This document shows, one piece after another, positions 50,865 to 58,409 of a stretch of DNA of 58,409 nt. The stretch is from Streptomyces fuscigenes. GTDB lineage: Bacteria; Actinomycetota; Actinomycetes; Streptomycetales; Streptomycetaceae. The stretch spans positions 1 to 58,409 of the forward strand of contig NZ_JAKGCV010000005.1 in NCBI RefSeq assembly GCF_021556455.1, written 5' to 3'. The notes beneath the pieces were generated by a model that was given only the letters and a program-made list of their open reading frames with translations, did no database searches and was not told the DNA's origin. The first letter of the stretch is position 1, and each line of letters starts with the position of its first letter. The translations under genes were made by a program, and so were the position numbers.

Positions 50865-52298
50865 TCAGCGCCACACCGGTTCGATGAGGCTGGGGTCGAA
50901 CTTCCGCTTTCCGCGTCCCGCCGGATGGATGATCACGGCGGACAAGCTGTGCAAGACGATCTCCTGCTGCCGCTCGATCGGGAGAGTGAAGAACTCGTCT
51001 ACCGTCAGGTTCGCCGTGTCCCCCTTCGCCTCGGCCTGTTTCTGCTCCTTGTAGAACCGAGCGCGCCTCAACTTCAACTCGTCGCGCAACCGCTCCTTGG
51101 CCGGTAGGAGCTGCAACAGAGTTGCCACGGTGATCTGCTTCGAGCGTTCCGCCTCCACGAGTTGGGCGATGTCCTGTGTGACTTGCTCCAACTCGGATTC
51201 ATCAGGCCACCGCTCTTCGGCCGGCACCGCCGTTACGGCGGCTCGGGCCCGCTGCTCCTCCAACACGAGTTGAGCTATGAGCCTGTCAACGGGTTCTCCG
51301 GTCCGCCCGACCTTGCCGCATCCCCCGTTGACCACGGAGCACTGATAGGTGTACTTCGCCGCCTTGGACTCCGGTGTCCACCGTTGGTTGATCTGGCCCC
51401 GGATCTTGGTCTTGCAGAGTCCGCACCGGGCAATGCCAGACATCAGATACTTCCTGGCCAGGGCCTTGCCGGGGTGCTTCTGCTTGCGCTCGGCAACGGC
51501 GGAGCAGACCGCCTCCCACTCTTCGAGGGTGTTGATGGGCTCCCACTCGCCCATGATGGGCCGACCATCCTCGCCGTGAAGGATCTCGCCGTGGTAGGTC
51601 CGGTAGCCCACGAGACGCGGGTTGGTCAGGATGTGCTCGACGTGGTGGTGAGCCATGCGCTTGGTTCCCTCGCGAGGGTTCCCGAAGCCCTGTTCCTGCC
51701 ACCGTGTGCGGATGGTGCCGATGCGCACGCCGGCAAGGACCTCGCGTTGTGCTTCACGGATGACTTCGGCTGCCGCCGCGTCGACCTTGCTCCGGTCGTC
51801 CTTCCGCCATCCGTAGGGGGCCGGCCCGCCGCTGTCCTTGCCCTGCTGGGCCAATTCCAAGTGCTTCCGCTTGATCCTTCGGGAGGCGTCGTGGGAGGAC
51901 TTGTTGGCGAACGCGACCATGATGCGGGCCATGGTGCGACCGTCCGGGGTTCCAAGGTTCACATCGTTCGTGACCGTCGCGAATTCAAGGCGGGGACGGT
52001 CGTCGAAGACCTCGATGAGGCGTTCGAGGTCCCGTGGCTGTCGAGCCAGCCGGTCCAGGTCGTATGCGACGACTCCGTCAATGAGGCCGGCGCGGAGATC
52101 CGTGAGCATCAGCTCGAACTCGTCGCGAACGACGTTGCGCTTGAACGCGGATACGTCGTTGTCCTCGTAGACCTTCACGGCCTGCCACGATCGGAGGTCG
52201 GTCAGCCGCTCGCAGTCCTGACGCTGCCGTGCGACGCCGAGCGAGTCACCTTCGTCGTCCCGCGAGATGCGGGTGTAGATCCCTACATTGCGCGCCAC
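50865..52298 (-). CDS. Large serine recombinase (element C integrase)
   Basis: 477 aa. Resolvase domain with catalytic Ser in GIYTRISRDDEGDSLGVARQ and DGVVAYDLDRLARQPRDLERLIE; recombinase domain (KDSGGPAPYGWRKDD, REGTKRMAHHHVEHILTNPRLVGY) and zinc ribbon (SGIARCGLCKTKIRG ... CSVVNGGCGKV) followed by a coiled coil. Large-serine-integrase layout, catalysing insertion in the phosphoribosyltransferase gene. Starts 64 bp from the right junction. Confidence 0.95.
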   Translation of the reverse strand: MARNVGIYTRISRDDEGDSLGVARQRQDCERLTDLRSWQAVKVYEDNDVSAFKRNVVRDEFELMLTDLRAGLIDGVVAYDLDRLARQPRDLERLIEVFDDRPRLEFATVTNDVNLGTPDGRTMARIMVAFANKSSHDASRRIKRKHLELAQQGKDSGGPAPYGWRKDDRSKVDAAAAEVIREAQREVLAGVRIGTIRTRWQEQGFGNPREGTKRMAHHHVEHILTNPRLVGYRTYHGEILHGEDGRPIMGEWEPINTLEEWEAVCSAVAERKQKHPGKALARKYLMSGIARCGLCKTKIRGQINQRWTPESKAAKYTYQCSVVNGGCGKVGRTGEPVDRLIAQLVLEEQRARAAVTAVPAEERWPDESELEQVTQDIAQLVEAERSKQITVATLLQLLPAKERLRDELKLRRARFYKEQKQAEAKGDTANLTVDEFFTLPIERQQEIVLHSLSAVIIHPAGRGKRKFDPSLIEPVWR

Positions 52299-52362
52299 GC
52301 CGGGCCTCCCGCTGCCATCTGAGCAGGAGTCAGGCTACTACCGTCATGTGGTCAAGTCAGCC

Positions 52363-52368
52363 TGGAGC
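52363..52368. repeat. attR core of element C (TGGAGC)
   Basis: Same hexamer as 39,044-39,049, here directly followed by the displaced chromosomal reading frame. Confidence 0.82.
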
Positions 52369-52416
52369 GTCCAGCCGCCCGTGGTCCGGCGCTCCGGCCA
52401 GGTGCTCGACGCCTGA
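52363..52416 (+). pseudogene. Displaced 3' end of the phosphoribosyltransferase gene
   Basis: Reads WSVQPPVVRRSGQVLDA-stop from TGG AGC, in the phase that continues INFP of the truncated gene at 39,043. The pre-insertion protein would be 165 aa. Followed by the native terminator hairpin. Confidence 0.9.
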
Positions 52417-52418
52417 GG

Positions 52419-52440
52419 CCCGGTCCGGGCCGGGACCGGG
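52419..52440 (+). terminator. Hairpin after the displaced gene end
   Basis: CCCGGTCC / GGACCGGG with loop GGGCCG, 2 nt after the stop. Probably the original terminator of the dcd-phosphoribosyltransferase transcript. Confidence 0.65.
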
Positions 52441-52536
52441 GGGAGGCGGGCCGTGACGCGCGAGCGGGCGCCCGGCATGGGGCACGCCCGGGGTGCGGGG
52501 CGCCGCTTCCGCGGCTCCCCGGGCGGGTGGTGACCG

Positions 52537-53322
52537 TCAGACCTTGCGCCACTTCGGGGTCCAGGCGCCGTCCTCGACCTCGTAGTCGCCGAAGAGCGCC
52601 GGCGCCTCCTTGGCCATCAGCTCGGCGAGCCGGCCGAACACCAGGCGGATCTCCTCCTCGGCGCCCTTCGACGTGCGGCTCTCGATGACGTGCCGCAGCG
52701 TCCGTACGTTCGCCGTCCACACGAGACCCGTCGCCAGGCCCTCCGGGGCGAAGCGGCGCATGAACGACGTCTTCGCCTTCTTCTCGCCGAAGTTCACGCC
52801 CTCCTCGTCGAGGCCGAAGTGGCCCGCCATCCAGCGCTGGAACTCCTCCATGCGGCCCAGCAGCTCGGCGGCCCGCTCGCGCAGCTCGGTGTCCTCCTCG
52901 GCCCAGTCGGGGAACCAGAACGGCAGGTCGTCCAGGCGGACGAAGCGCAGCGACTCCTGCGAGACGGCGGTGCCGGCGCGGTGGCGCACGAGCTCGTGGG
53001 TGACCACCCGGCTGACGTCGTGCAGGACGAACGTGAAGTTGACGTGCTCCAGGACGGAGCCGTGCGCGGACGCCAGGATGTTCTGGAGGTACGCGGACTG
53101 GTCGGTGCGCACGCGGCGCACGTTGGGGTTGAGCCCCGGCTCCCAGGAGCGGTAGCAGATCCGGCCGGCGAACTCGGCCAGGTTCTGCGCGTCGTCCATC
53201 TCGCCCCGGTCCACGCGCTCGAGCCACGAGGCGCCGCCGACGTCGTGCAGGTACGCGGCGACCTCGTCGTAGTCCAGTTCCGGGCGGGCGATCAGGTGGA
53301 CCTGCGGGGTTGCTGCGCGCAT
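52537..53322 (-). CDS. thyX: FAD-dependent thymidylate synthase
   Basis: 261 aa. ThyX motif THELVRHRAGTAVSQESLRFVRL (RHR-x7-S), HGSVLEHVNFTFVLHDVSR and ANVRTLRHVIESRTSKGAEEEIR. Methylates dUMP to dTMP with methylene-THF and NADPH. ATG 53322; the long upstream open extension is GC-rich noise. Works with dcd (dCTP to dUTP) in dTTP supply; the two were only about 4 kb apart before element C. Confidence 0.95.
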   Translation of the reverse strand: MRAATPQVHLIARPELDYDEVAAYLHDVGGASWLERVDRGEMDDAQNLAEFAGRICYRSWEPGLNPNVRRVRTDQSAYLQNILASAHGSVLEHVNFTFVLHDVSRVVTHELVRHRAGTAVSQESLRFVRLDDLPFWFPDWAEEDTELRERAAELLGRMEEFQRWMAGHFGLDEEGVNFGEKKAKTSFMRRFAPEGLATGLVWTANVRTLRHVIESRTSKGAEEEIRLVFGRLAELMAKEAPALFGDYEVEDGAWTPKWRKV

Positions 53323-53556
53323 GGGGCTGCGTCCTTCGTGCGGTGACGGCTGTGCGGGCCGTGAGGGCTGGCAGGGCGGGGAGGGCTGGCAGGGTGCGGG
53401 AGGCGAGGGACGGTGGGTCGTCCGCAGCGTACGCGGCCCGTCCTCCGAGCGGGCGAAGGGAAGCCCCTCCGCCCGTGCGCCGTTCCGCTCGTGCCGCCGG
53501 TCCGGTGAGCCACCCGGCCCGGCCCGGTGAGCGGCGCGGGCCGCCCACCTCCGCAA

Positions 53557-53638
53557 CGTCAGAGCATCAGAGCGCCAGAGCGTCAGAACGTCAGAACGTA
53601 AGAACGTCAGAGCGCCAGAACGTCAGAGCGTCAGAACG
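53557..53638. repeat. 9-bp tandem repeat
   Basis: About nine imperfect copies of CGTCAGA(A/G)(C) running into the 3' end of the Yip1-family gene (stop at 53,631). Simple-sequence array. Confidence 0.75.
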
Positions 53639-54656
53639 TGCCGAGCTTCAGCAGGGACAGCAGGGCCAGCAGCTCGATCGCCGAGGCGCCGAGCGCCTTG
53701 GGCCACGGCAGGTCGTGCGAGCGGCGCACCATGGCCGTCATCAGCACGCCCGCCGCCAGCCAGGTCAGCCAGCCGAGGATCTGCACGAAGCCGTTGTCGC
53801 CGCCGAGGAACGCGGCGAACAGCAGGCGCGGCGCGTCCGTCAGCGACATGATCAGCATGGAGAGGCCGACCGTGGGCTGCCAGGAGCCGTCGCCGCCGAG
53901 CTGGCGGGCGAGGGTGTGGGTGACCGCGCCGAGGATCAGCCCGCCGATCACGAAGGCGGCGCCGGTGATGAGGACGTACGGGATCGCCGTGGACAGCGTG
54001 GAGCCGATGACGTCGTCGCGCGCGTCGTCGAAGCCGAACAGCGCGAGCATGCCGTAGATCAGCGTGACGATCAGGGCGGGGCCCCACACCGGGTGGTCCC
54101 GCATCTGCAGGAACGTCTCGCTGGGGCGCATCACGATGCCCGTGAGCAGGTCCCGCCAGCCGAGCCGGGGGCCGACCGGGGCGGGCGCGGCGCCCGCGCG
54201 GTAGGTCGCGCCGCCGCCGTACGGGTCGTCCGTGCGGAAGACCTGGGTGTGCCCCGGGTTGTTGTCGGAGGGGTTCGGGTCGGCGGACGGTATGCCCCCC
54301 GGCACGGGCCCCTGCGGCTCGTACCGCGGCTGCTGGTGCCCGCCCTGCTGGTGGCCGCCCTGCTGGTACTGGGCCTGCTGGTGCGGGGGCTGCTGCTGGT
54401 AGGGGTGGGGCGAGGCGCCCCGCGGCGGGGCGTAGGACTGCTGCTGCGGCGGGTACTGCTGCTGGTCGCCGAAGTACTCCGGCTCACCGCTGTACTGCTG
54501 CCCGCCGCCGAACTGCCCCTGGCCGGCCGGCGCACCGGTCCCCGGCCACTGCGGGGGCTGCTGCCGCCGCCCGCCCTGCCCCTGCGGGTAGGGAGGTTGC
54601 GATTGCTGCCGCGGGTCGCGGTTGTCCCGGCCGCGTCCGTTCCTGAATCCAGCCAC
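53631..54656 (-). CDS. Yip1-family membrane protein
   Basis: 341 aa from GTG 54656. Gln/Pro/Gly-rich cytoplasmic N-terminus (residues 1-165, QQPPHQQAQYQQ and similar), then a Yip1 domain of five helices (GPALIVTLIYGMLALFGFDDA, IPYVLITGAAFVIGGLILGAV, LSMLIMSLTDAPRLLFAAFLGG, ILGWLTWLAAGVLMTAM, ALGASAIELLALLSLLKLG). Function in bacteria unclear; envelope-associated by topology. Confidence 0.85.
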   Translation of the reverse strand: MAGFRNGRGRDNRDPRQQSQPPYPQGQGGRRQQPPQWPGTGAPAGQGQFGGGQQYSGEPEYFGDQQQYPPQQQSYAPPRGASPHPYQQQPPHQQAQYQQGGHQQGGHQQPRYEPQGPVPGGIPSADPNPSDNNPGHTQVFRTDDPYGGGATYRAGAAPAPVGPRLGWRDLLTGIVMRPSETFLQMRDHPVWGPALIVTLIYGMLALFGFDDARDDVIGSTLSTAIPYVLITGAAFVIGGLILGAVTHTLARQLGGDGSWQPTVGLSMLIMSLTDAPRLLFAAFLGGDNGFVQILGWLTWLAAGVLMTAMVRRSHDLPWPKALGASAIELLALLSLLKLGTF

Positions 54657-54848
54657 GTCCTCGAACGTACCCGCTCCGGCGCGGCGCGAGCGCCGCAGGC
54701 GGCGAACGGGCACGCCATTGCGTCCGTCCTGTGACATCCACCTGGGGGTTTCCGGAGTCGTTGCGGTCCGCGTGCCGTCGCTCGTGGTAGTGGTTCCGCT
54801 ACGTCGAGTGTTCGCAGCCGGTGCCCGTTCCCCCACCCTGGAGGTCCC

Positions 54849-55382
54849 ATGTCGTTCGTACGGCCCGCCGTCGCCGCCGCGCTGGCCGCGCCCCTTCTGC
54901 TGCTCCCGGCCGCCGCCAGGGGCGGTACGGCCCGTCCCGTCGCGACGACCCTCAGCGGCAGCGCGGTGGACGGCGCGTACTACGTCAAGGACGCGGCCAC
55001 CGGCCGCTGTCTCGCGGGGGACGAGGTCGCCACCTGCGGCAGCGACGGCACGGAGTGGAGCCTGCGCAACCACGGCGACGGCACGGTCCAGTTCCAGCAG
55101 GCCGCAGCGGGATCGCGCTGCCTGACGCTGCCCGACGCGCTGACGTATCCGGCCGACGTCCTGCTGAGGGCGTGCGACTCCACGGTCCTCAAGGACCCGT
55201 CGCCGGACGCGGCGGAACGGGCCGCGCTGGCCGACCGCTGGCGCATCGAGGGCTGGGCCGACGGCCCGGTCACCATCGCCCACGCCTACCCTCCGACGGG
55301 GCGCCTCGCCATCCGCGGGACCGCCGTCCAGGTGAGCAACAACAGCTCGTCGGTGTGGGTGCTCAACCCGGTCGACAAGTGA
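54849..55382 (+). CDS. Secreted beta-trefoil (ricin-lectin-like) protein
   Basis: 177 aa. Signal peptide (VRPAVAAALAAPLLLLPAAARGG), then a repeat pattern YYVKDAATGRCLAGDEVATCG, GSRCLTLPDALTYP and LLRACDST, with C-L-x(n)-C spacing of beta-trefoil lectin-like modules. GGAGG 5 nt before the ATG. Probable extracellular carbohydrate binding or inhibitor. Confidence 0.72.
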   Translation: MSFVRPAVAAALAAPLLLLPAAARGGTARPVATTLSGSAVDGAYYVKDAATGRCLAGDEVATCGSDGTEWSLRNHGDGTVQFQQAAAGSRCLTLPDALTYPADVLLRACDSTVLKDPSPDAAERAALADRWRIEGWADGPVTIAHAYPPTGRLAIRGTAVQVSNNSSSVWVLNPVDK

Positions 55383-55728
55383 CCGGGCCCGTCGGCGAGC
55401 GACCCGTACGGCCGGCCGCCCGCGGCCCCGCCGACGAGTGACCCGTACCGCCGTCCGGTCACGGCCCCGTCGACGAGGGGCCGGCACCGCCGGCGGGTGA
55501 CCGGCCCTTCGGCGGGTGACCGGCCCCTTCGACGGGTGACGGGCTCGGCGGGCGGCGGCCGCCGGTGGCCGCCTCCGGAGGGAGGCGCCCCTGGCGCACC
55601 GCTGGGCCACTCCCGCCACGCTCGTCCCGGTGTCCCGGTGTCCCGGTGTCCCGGTGTCCCGGTGTCCCGGTGTCCCGGTGCCCCGGTGCCCCGTGTCCCC
55701 CGTGTTCCCCGTGTCCCCCGGACGCGCC
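55383..55728 (+). repeat. Simple-sequence repeats between two genes
   Basis: Degenerate GGCGGGTGACCGGCCCCTT-type units (55,490-55,545), then eight or so exact TGTCCCGG units (55,624-55,690) and three CGTGTCCCC units to 55,719. No gene; the largest frames are Pro/Gly translations of the repeats. Confidence 0.8.
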
Positions 55729-55767
55729 GAGGGCCCGCAGCCGCGTCTCGCGCGCCTGCGGGCCCTC
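55729..55767 (-). terminator. Hairpin terminator of the Fe-S reductase gene
   Basis: 12-bp stem GAGGGCCCGCAG / CTGCGGGCCCTC with a 15-nt loop, 69 nt after the stop on the reverse strand. Confidence 0.78.
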
Positions 55768-55835
55768 GCCCTGCCCCGAAGGGCCCGTTCGACCGCGCCC
55801 CGGAAGGCCCGGCTGCTTCGTCCCGGAGGACCCGG

Positions 55836-58136
55836 CTACTTCGCCGGTTCGGGCTCCGGCGTGTCCGCCTCCTGCGGTGCGTCCTCCGGGCCGGCCGGGG
55901 TCCTGACGGAGTCGAGCAAGAGCTGCGCCACGTCGACGACCTGGAGCGACTCCTTCGCCTTGCCATCGTTCTTCTTGCCGTTGACGGAGTCGGTCAGCAT
56001 CACCAGGCAGAACGGGCAGGCCGTGGAGACGATGTCGGGGTTCAGCGACAGCGCCTCGTCCACGCGCTCGTTGTTGATGCGCTTGCCGATGCGCTCCTCC
56101 ATCCACATGCGCGCGCCGCCCGCGCCGCAGCAGAAGCCGCGCTCCTTGTGGCGGTGCATCTCCTCGTTCCTGAGACCGGGCACCTTGGCGATGATCTCGC
56201 GCGGGGGCGTGTAGACCTTGTTGTGCCGGCCCAGGTAGCAGGGGTCGTGGTACGTGATGAGGCCCTCGACCGGGGTGACGGGCACGAGCCTGCCCTCGTC
56301 CACCAGGTGCTGGAGCAGCTGCGTGTGGTGGATGACCTCGTACTCGCCCCCGAGCTGCGGGTACTCGTTGGCGATGGTGTTGAAGCAGTGCGGGCAGGTC
56401 GCGACGATCTTCTTCGACGCCTTCGGCTTCCTCGTGGCGGGTTCGACCGCCCCGTCGTCGTCGAGGGACTCGCCGAACGCCATGTTCAGCATCATGACGT
56501 TCTCCTGGCCGAGCTGCTGGAACAGCGGCTCGTTGCCGAGGCGGCGGGCGGAGTCGCCGGTGCACTTCTCGTCGCCGCCCATGATGGCGAACTTCACGCC
56601 GGCGATGTGGAGCAGTTCCGCGAACGCCTTCGTGGTCTTCTTCGCGCGGTCCTCCAGCGCGCCCGCGCAGCCGACCCAGTACAGGTAGTCGACCTCGGTG
56701 AGGTCCTCGACGTCCTTGCCGACGACGGGCACGTCGAAGTCGAGGTCCTTGGTCCATTCGAGGCGCTGCTTCTTGGCGAGGCCCCAGGGATTGCCGCGCT
56801 TCTCGAGGTTCTTCAGCATCGTCCCTGCCTCGCTCGGGAAGGCGCTCTCGATCATGACCTGGTAGCGGCGCATGTCGACGATGTGGTCGACGTGCTCGAT
56901 GTCGACGGGGCACTGCTCGACGCAGGCTCCGCAGGTGGTGCAGGACCACAGGACGTCGGGGTCGATGACCCCGTTCTCCTCGAGCGTGCCGATCAGCGGG
57001 CGTTCGGCCTCGGCGAGCGCGGCGGCGGGCACGCCGGCCAGCTGCTCGGCGCTCGCCTTCTCCTCGCCCTCGGCGTTCTTGCCGCCGCCGGCCAGCAGGT
57101 AGGGGGCCTTCGCGTGGGCGTGGTCGCGCAGCGACATGATCAGCAGCTTGGGCGACAGCGGCTTGCCGGTGTTCCAGGCGGGGCACTGCGACTGGCAGCG
57201 GCCGCACTCGGTGCAGGTCGAGAAGTCGAGGATGCCCTTCCAGGAGAAGTCCTCGATGCGGGAGACGCCGAAGACGGTCTCCTCGGCGCTCTCCTCGTCG
57301 TCGAAGACGGTCTCGAAGTCGATCACCTTGCCGCCGCTGGCCATCGGCTGCAGGGCGCCCAGCGCCGTGCCGCCGTCCGCGCGCCGCTTGAACCAGATGT
57401 TCGGGAACGCGAGGAAGCGGTGCCAGGCGACGCCCATGTCGGTCTTCAGCGCGACCGTGATCATCCAGATGAAGGACGTCCCGATCTTGACCAGTGCGAT
57501 GGCGTAGACGAGGTTCTGCTGGGTGCTCGTGCTCAGGCCCCGGAAGGCGGCGACGAGCGGGTAGGACAGCAGGTACGAGACGGTGTACGACGTCTCGTGG
57601 TGCAGCGAGCCCTCCAGGCCGCGCAGCGCCAGGATGCACAGGCCGATGATCAGGATGACGGCCTCGACGAAGTACGCCTGGCCGAAGTTGGAGCCGGCGA
57701 AGCGGGACTTGCGCTCGGCGCGGCCGGGCCGGGACAGCTGCCTGACGACGATGAGCACGAGGATGCCGAGGGTCGTCAGCACGCCGATCAGGTCGACGAA
57801 GACCTCGTAGGGCGCCCAGTTCCCGATGACGGGCAGCAGCCAGTCGGCCTGGAAGAGCTGGCCGAACGCGTTGATCAGCGTGAGGATCAGCGAGAAGAAG
57901 CCGACGGCCACGAACCAGTGCGCGACGCCGATGACGCCCCACCGGTTCATCCGCGTGTGGCCGAGGAACTCCCTGGCCACCGTCATGGTGCGGGCGCCGG
58001 GTTCGTCGGTGCGGGTGCCCGCGGGGACGGCCTGGCCGAGGCGCACGAAGGTGAAGATCTGCGCGACGGCTCGGCAGAACAGCGCCGCACCGACGACGGC
58101 GAGCACCAGCGACACGATGATCGCGGCGAGTTGCAT
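55836..58136 (-). CDS. Membrane Fe-S oxidoreductase, heterodisulfide-reductase-like
   Basis: 766 aa. N-terminal 260 residues: membrane helices (IIVSLVLAVVGAALFCRAVA, WFVAVGFFSLILTLINAFG, VILIIGLCILALRGL). Middle: two 4Fe-4S motifs C-T-E-C-G-R-C-Q-S-Q-C and C-T-T-C-G-A-C-V-E-Q-C. C-terminus: two CCG-type domains (CPHCFNTIANEYPQLGG ... YHDPCYLGRHNKVY and GFCCGAGGARMWMEE). Takes electrons from an unknown donor, perhaps an acyl-CoA or lactate-type dehydrogenase, to the quinone pool. ATG 58136 with GAGGAG 7 nt upstream; a single gene here. Confidence 0.92.
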   Translation of the reverse strand: MQLAAIIVSLVLAVVGAALFCRAVAQIFTFVRLGQAVPAGTRTDEPGARTMTVAREFLGHTRMNRWGVIGVAHWFVAVGFFSLILTLINAFGQLFQADWLLPVIGNWAPYEVFVDLIGVLTTLGILVLIVVRQLSRPGRAERKSRFAGSNFGQAYFVEAVILIIGLCILALRGLEGSLHHETSYTVSYLLSYPLVAAFRGLSTSTQQNLVYAIALVKIGTSFIWMITVALKTDMGVAWHRFLAFPNIWFKRRADGGTALGALQPMASGGKVIDFETVFDDEESAEETVFGVSRIEDFSWKGILDFSTCTECGRCQSQCPAWNTGKPLSPKLLIMSLRDHAHAKAPYLLAGGGKNAEGEEKASAEQLAGVPAAALAEAERPLIGTLEENGVIDPDVLWSCTTCGACVEQCPVDIEHVDHIVDMRRYQVMIESAFPSEAGTMLKNLEKRGNPWGLAKKQRLEWTKDLDFDVPVVGKDVEDLTEVDYLYWVGCAGALEDRAKKTTKAFAELLHIAGVKFAIMGGDEKCTGDSARRLGNEPLFQQLGQENVMMLNMAFGESLDDDGAVEPATRKPKASKKIVATCPHCFNTIANEYPQLGGEYEVIHHTQLLQHLVDEGRLVPVTPVEGLITYHDPCYLGRHNKVYTPPREIIAKVPGLRNEEMHRHKERGFCCGAGGARMWMEERIGKRINNERVDEALSLNPDIVSTACPFCLVMLTDSVNGKKNDGKAKESLQVVDVAQLLLDSVRTPAGPEDAPQEADTPEPEPAK

Positions 58137-58409
58137 GGAGGGCTCCTCGGGCCTGCGAGGTGGGGAGGATCCGCAGGTTTCCGCACGCTGCGGCCGCTCA
58201 GGCGTTTACTAAGCGGTAACTTAATCGGTCCGCACTGAGCGTACCCACTTACCCCGCCGCAATGTAACGCCGTGACCGGTGATCTGTGTCGCTCACCGTG
58301 ACACGTCCGTGCGCGCTGCGCGAACCTGCCCCGCGCGCCGGGCCGCCCCGGCCTCGGCCCGCCTGCGGGCCCGGACCGTCGCCCGCAGGGGGCCCGCGAA
58401 CAGGGGCGC
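58137..58409. promoter_or_regulatory. Promoter region of the Fe-S reductase gene
   Basis: Reverse strand GATTAAGTTACCGCTTAGTAAACG (58,203-58,226, middle shown) is AT-rich with an imperfect TTACTAAGCGGTAA dyad and is probably the operator/promoter. Bases 58,240-58,409 show no gene. Confidence 0.45.

Noticed and set aside
55624..55719. CRISPR-like appearance of TGTCCCGG repeats
   Set aside because: Unit is 8 bp with no spacers; plain simple-sequence repeat. No CRISPR array seen in the window.

Overview
The window is chromosomal DNA of a Streptomyces-like actinomycete. Core genes have very high GC with G or C at almost every third codon position, GTG and TTG starts are common, regulators are of the TetR, MarR, GntR and DasR-controlled types, and a chitinase, ThyX, a LAXTG-type sortase substrate and pSAM2-type integrative elements are present.

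Layout. Bases 1-17,980 are ordinary chromosome: a partial flavin monooxygenase, a secreted phytase-like esterase, a Gly/Ser-repeat membrane protein next to a DUF1707 protein, a PepC-type cysteine aminopeptidase, a divergent marR/MFS exporter pair, a LAXTG wall-anchored protein, a second MFS exporter, a GH18 chitinase behind two dre-like (DasR) palindromes, and two divergent TetR units (tetR/SDR and flavin monooxygenase/tetR), each with visible operators.

Bases 18,020-37,149 are a tandem array of actinomycete integrative and conjugative elements (AICEs) at a tRNA-Gly(CCC) gene. A decayed element (about 18.09-19.55 kb: vapBC, a korSA fragment, an integrase fragment) is followed by a nearly complete element B (19,553-37,076) bounded by a perfect 43-bp repeat. 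Element B has integrase, excisionase, RepSA, small spd-type genes, a frameshifted FtsK-like transfer gene, a regulatory gene, KorSA-type GntR with twin operators, a prim-pol-like gene, an XRE regulator and a phosphotransferase-like gene. Its cargo is a low-GC three-gene operon (26,798-30,422) that looks like an ABC three-component (ABC-3C) conflict system: DUF3732-type ABC ATPase, middle component, and a PD-(D/E)XK-like effector.

Bases 37,150-39,043 return to chromosome (dcd and a phosphoribosyltransferase gene). A second AICE, element C (39,050-52,362), is inserted inside the 3' end of the phosphoribosyltransferase gene by a serine recombinase. The crossover core is TGGAGC, the displaced original 3' end lies at 52,363-52,416, and the element supplies a replacement in-frame C-terminus. 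Element C carries a putative modification-dependent restriction endonuclease, a HAD phosphatase, a GntR regulator with twin operators, Tra, spd genes, a GGDEF protein, RepSA, a 148-nt nested hairpin and a cluster of DnaA-box-like motifs.

Bases 52,419-58,409 are chromosome again: thyX, a Yip1-family membrane protein, a secreted lectin-like protein and a long Fe-S reductase of the heterodisulfide-reductase type.

The two elements share layout (GntR, then operator/promoter, regulatory protein, Tra, spd genes, Rep, recombinase) but differ in recombinase class and cargo, and each carries a candidate defence module: ABC-3C in B, restriction in C.
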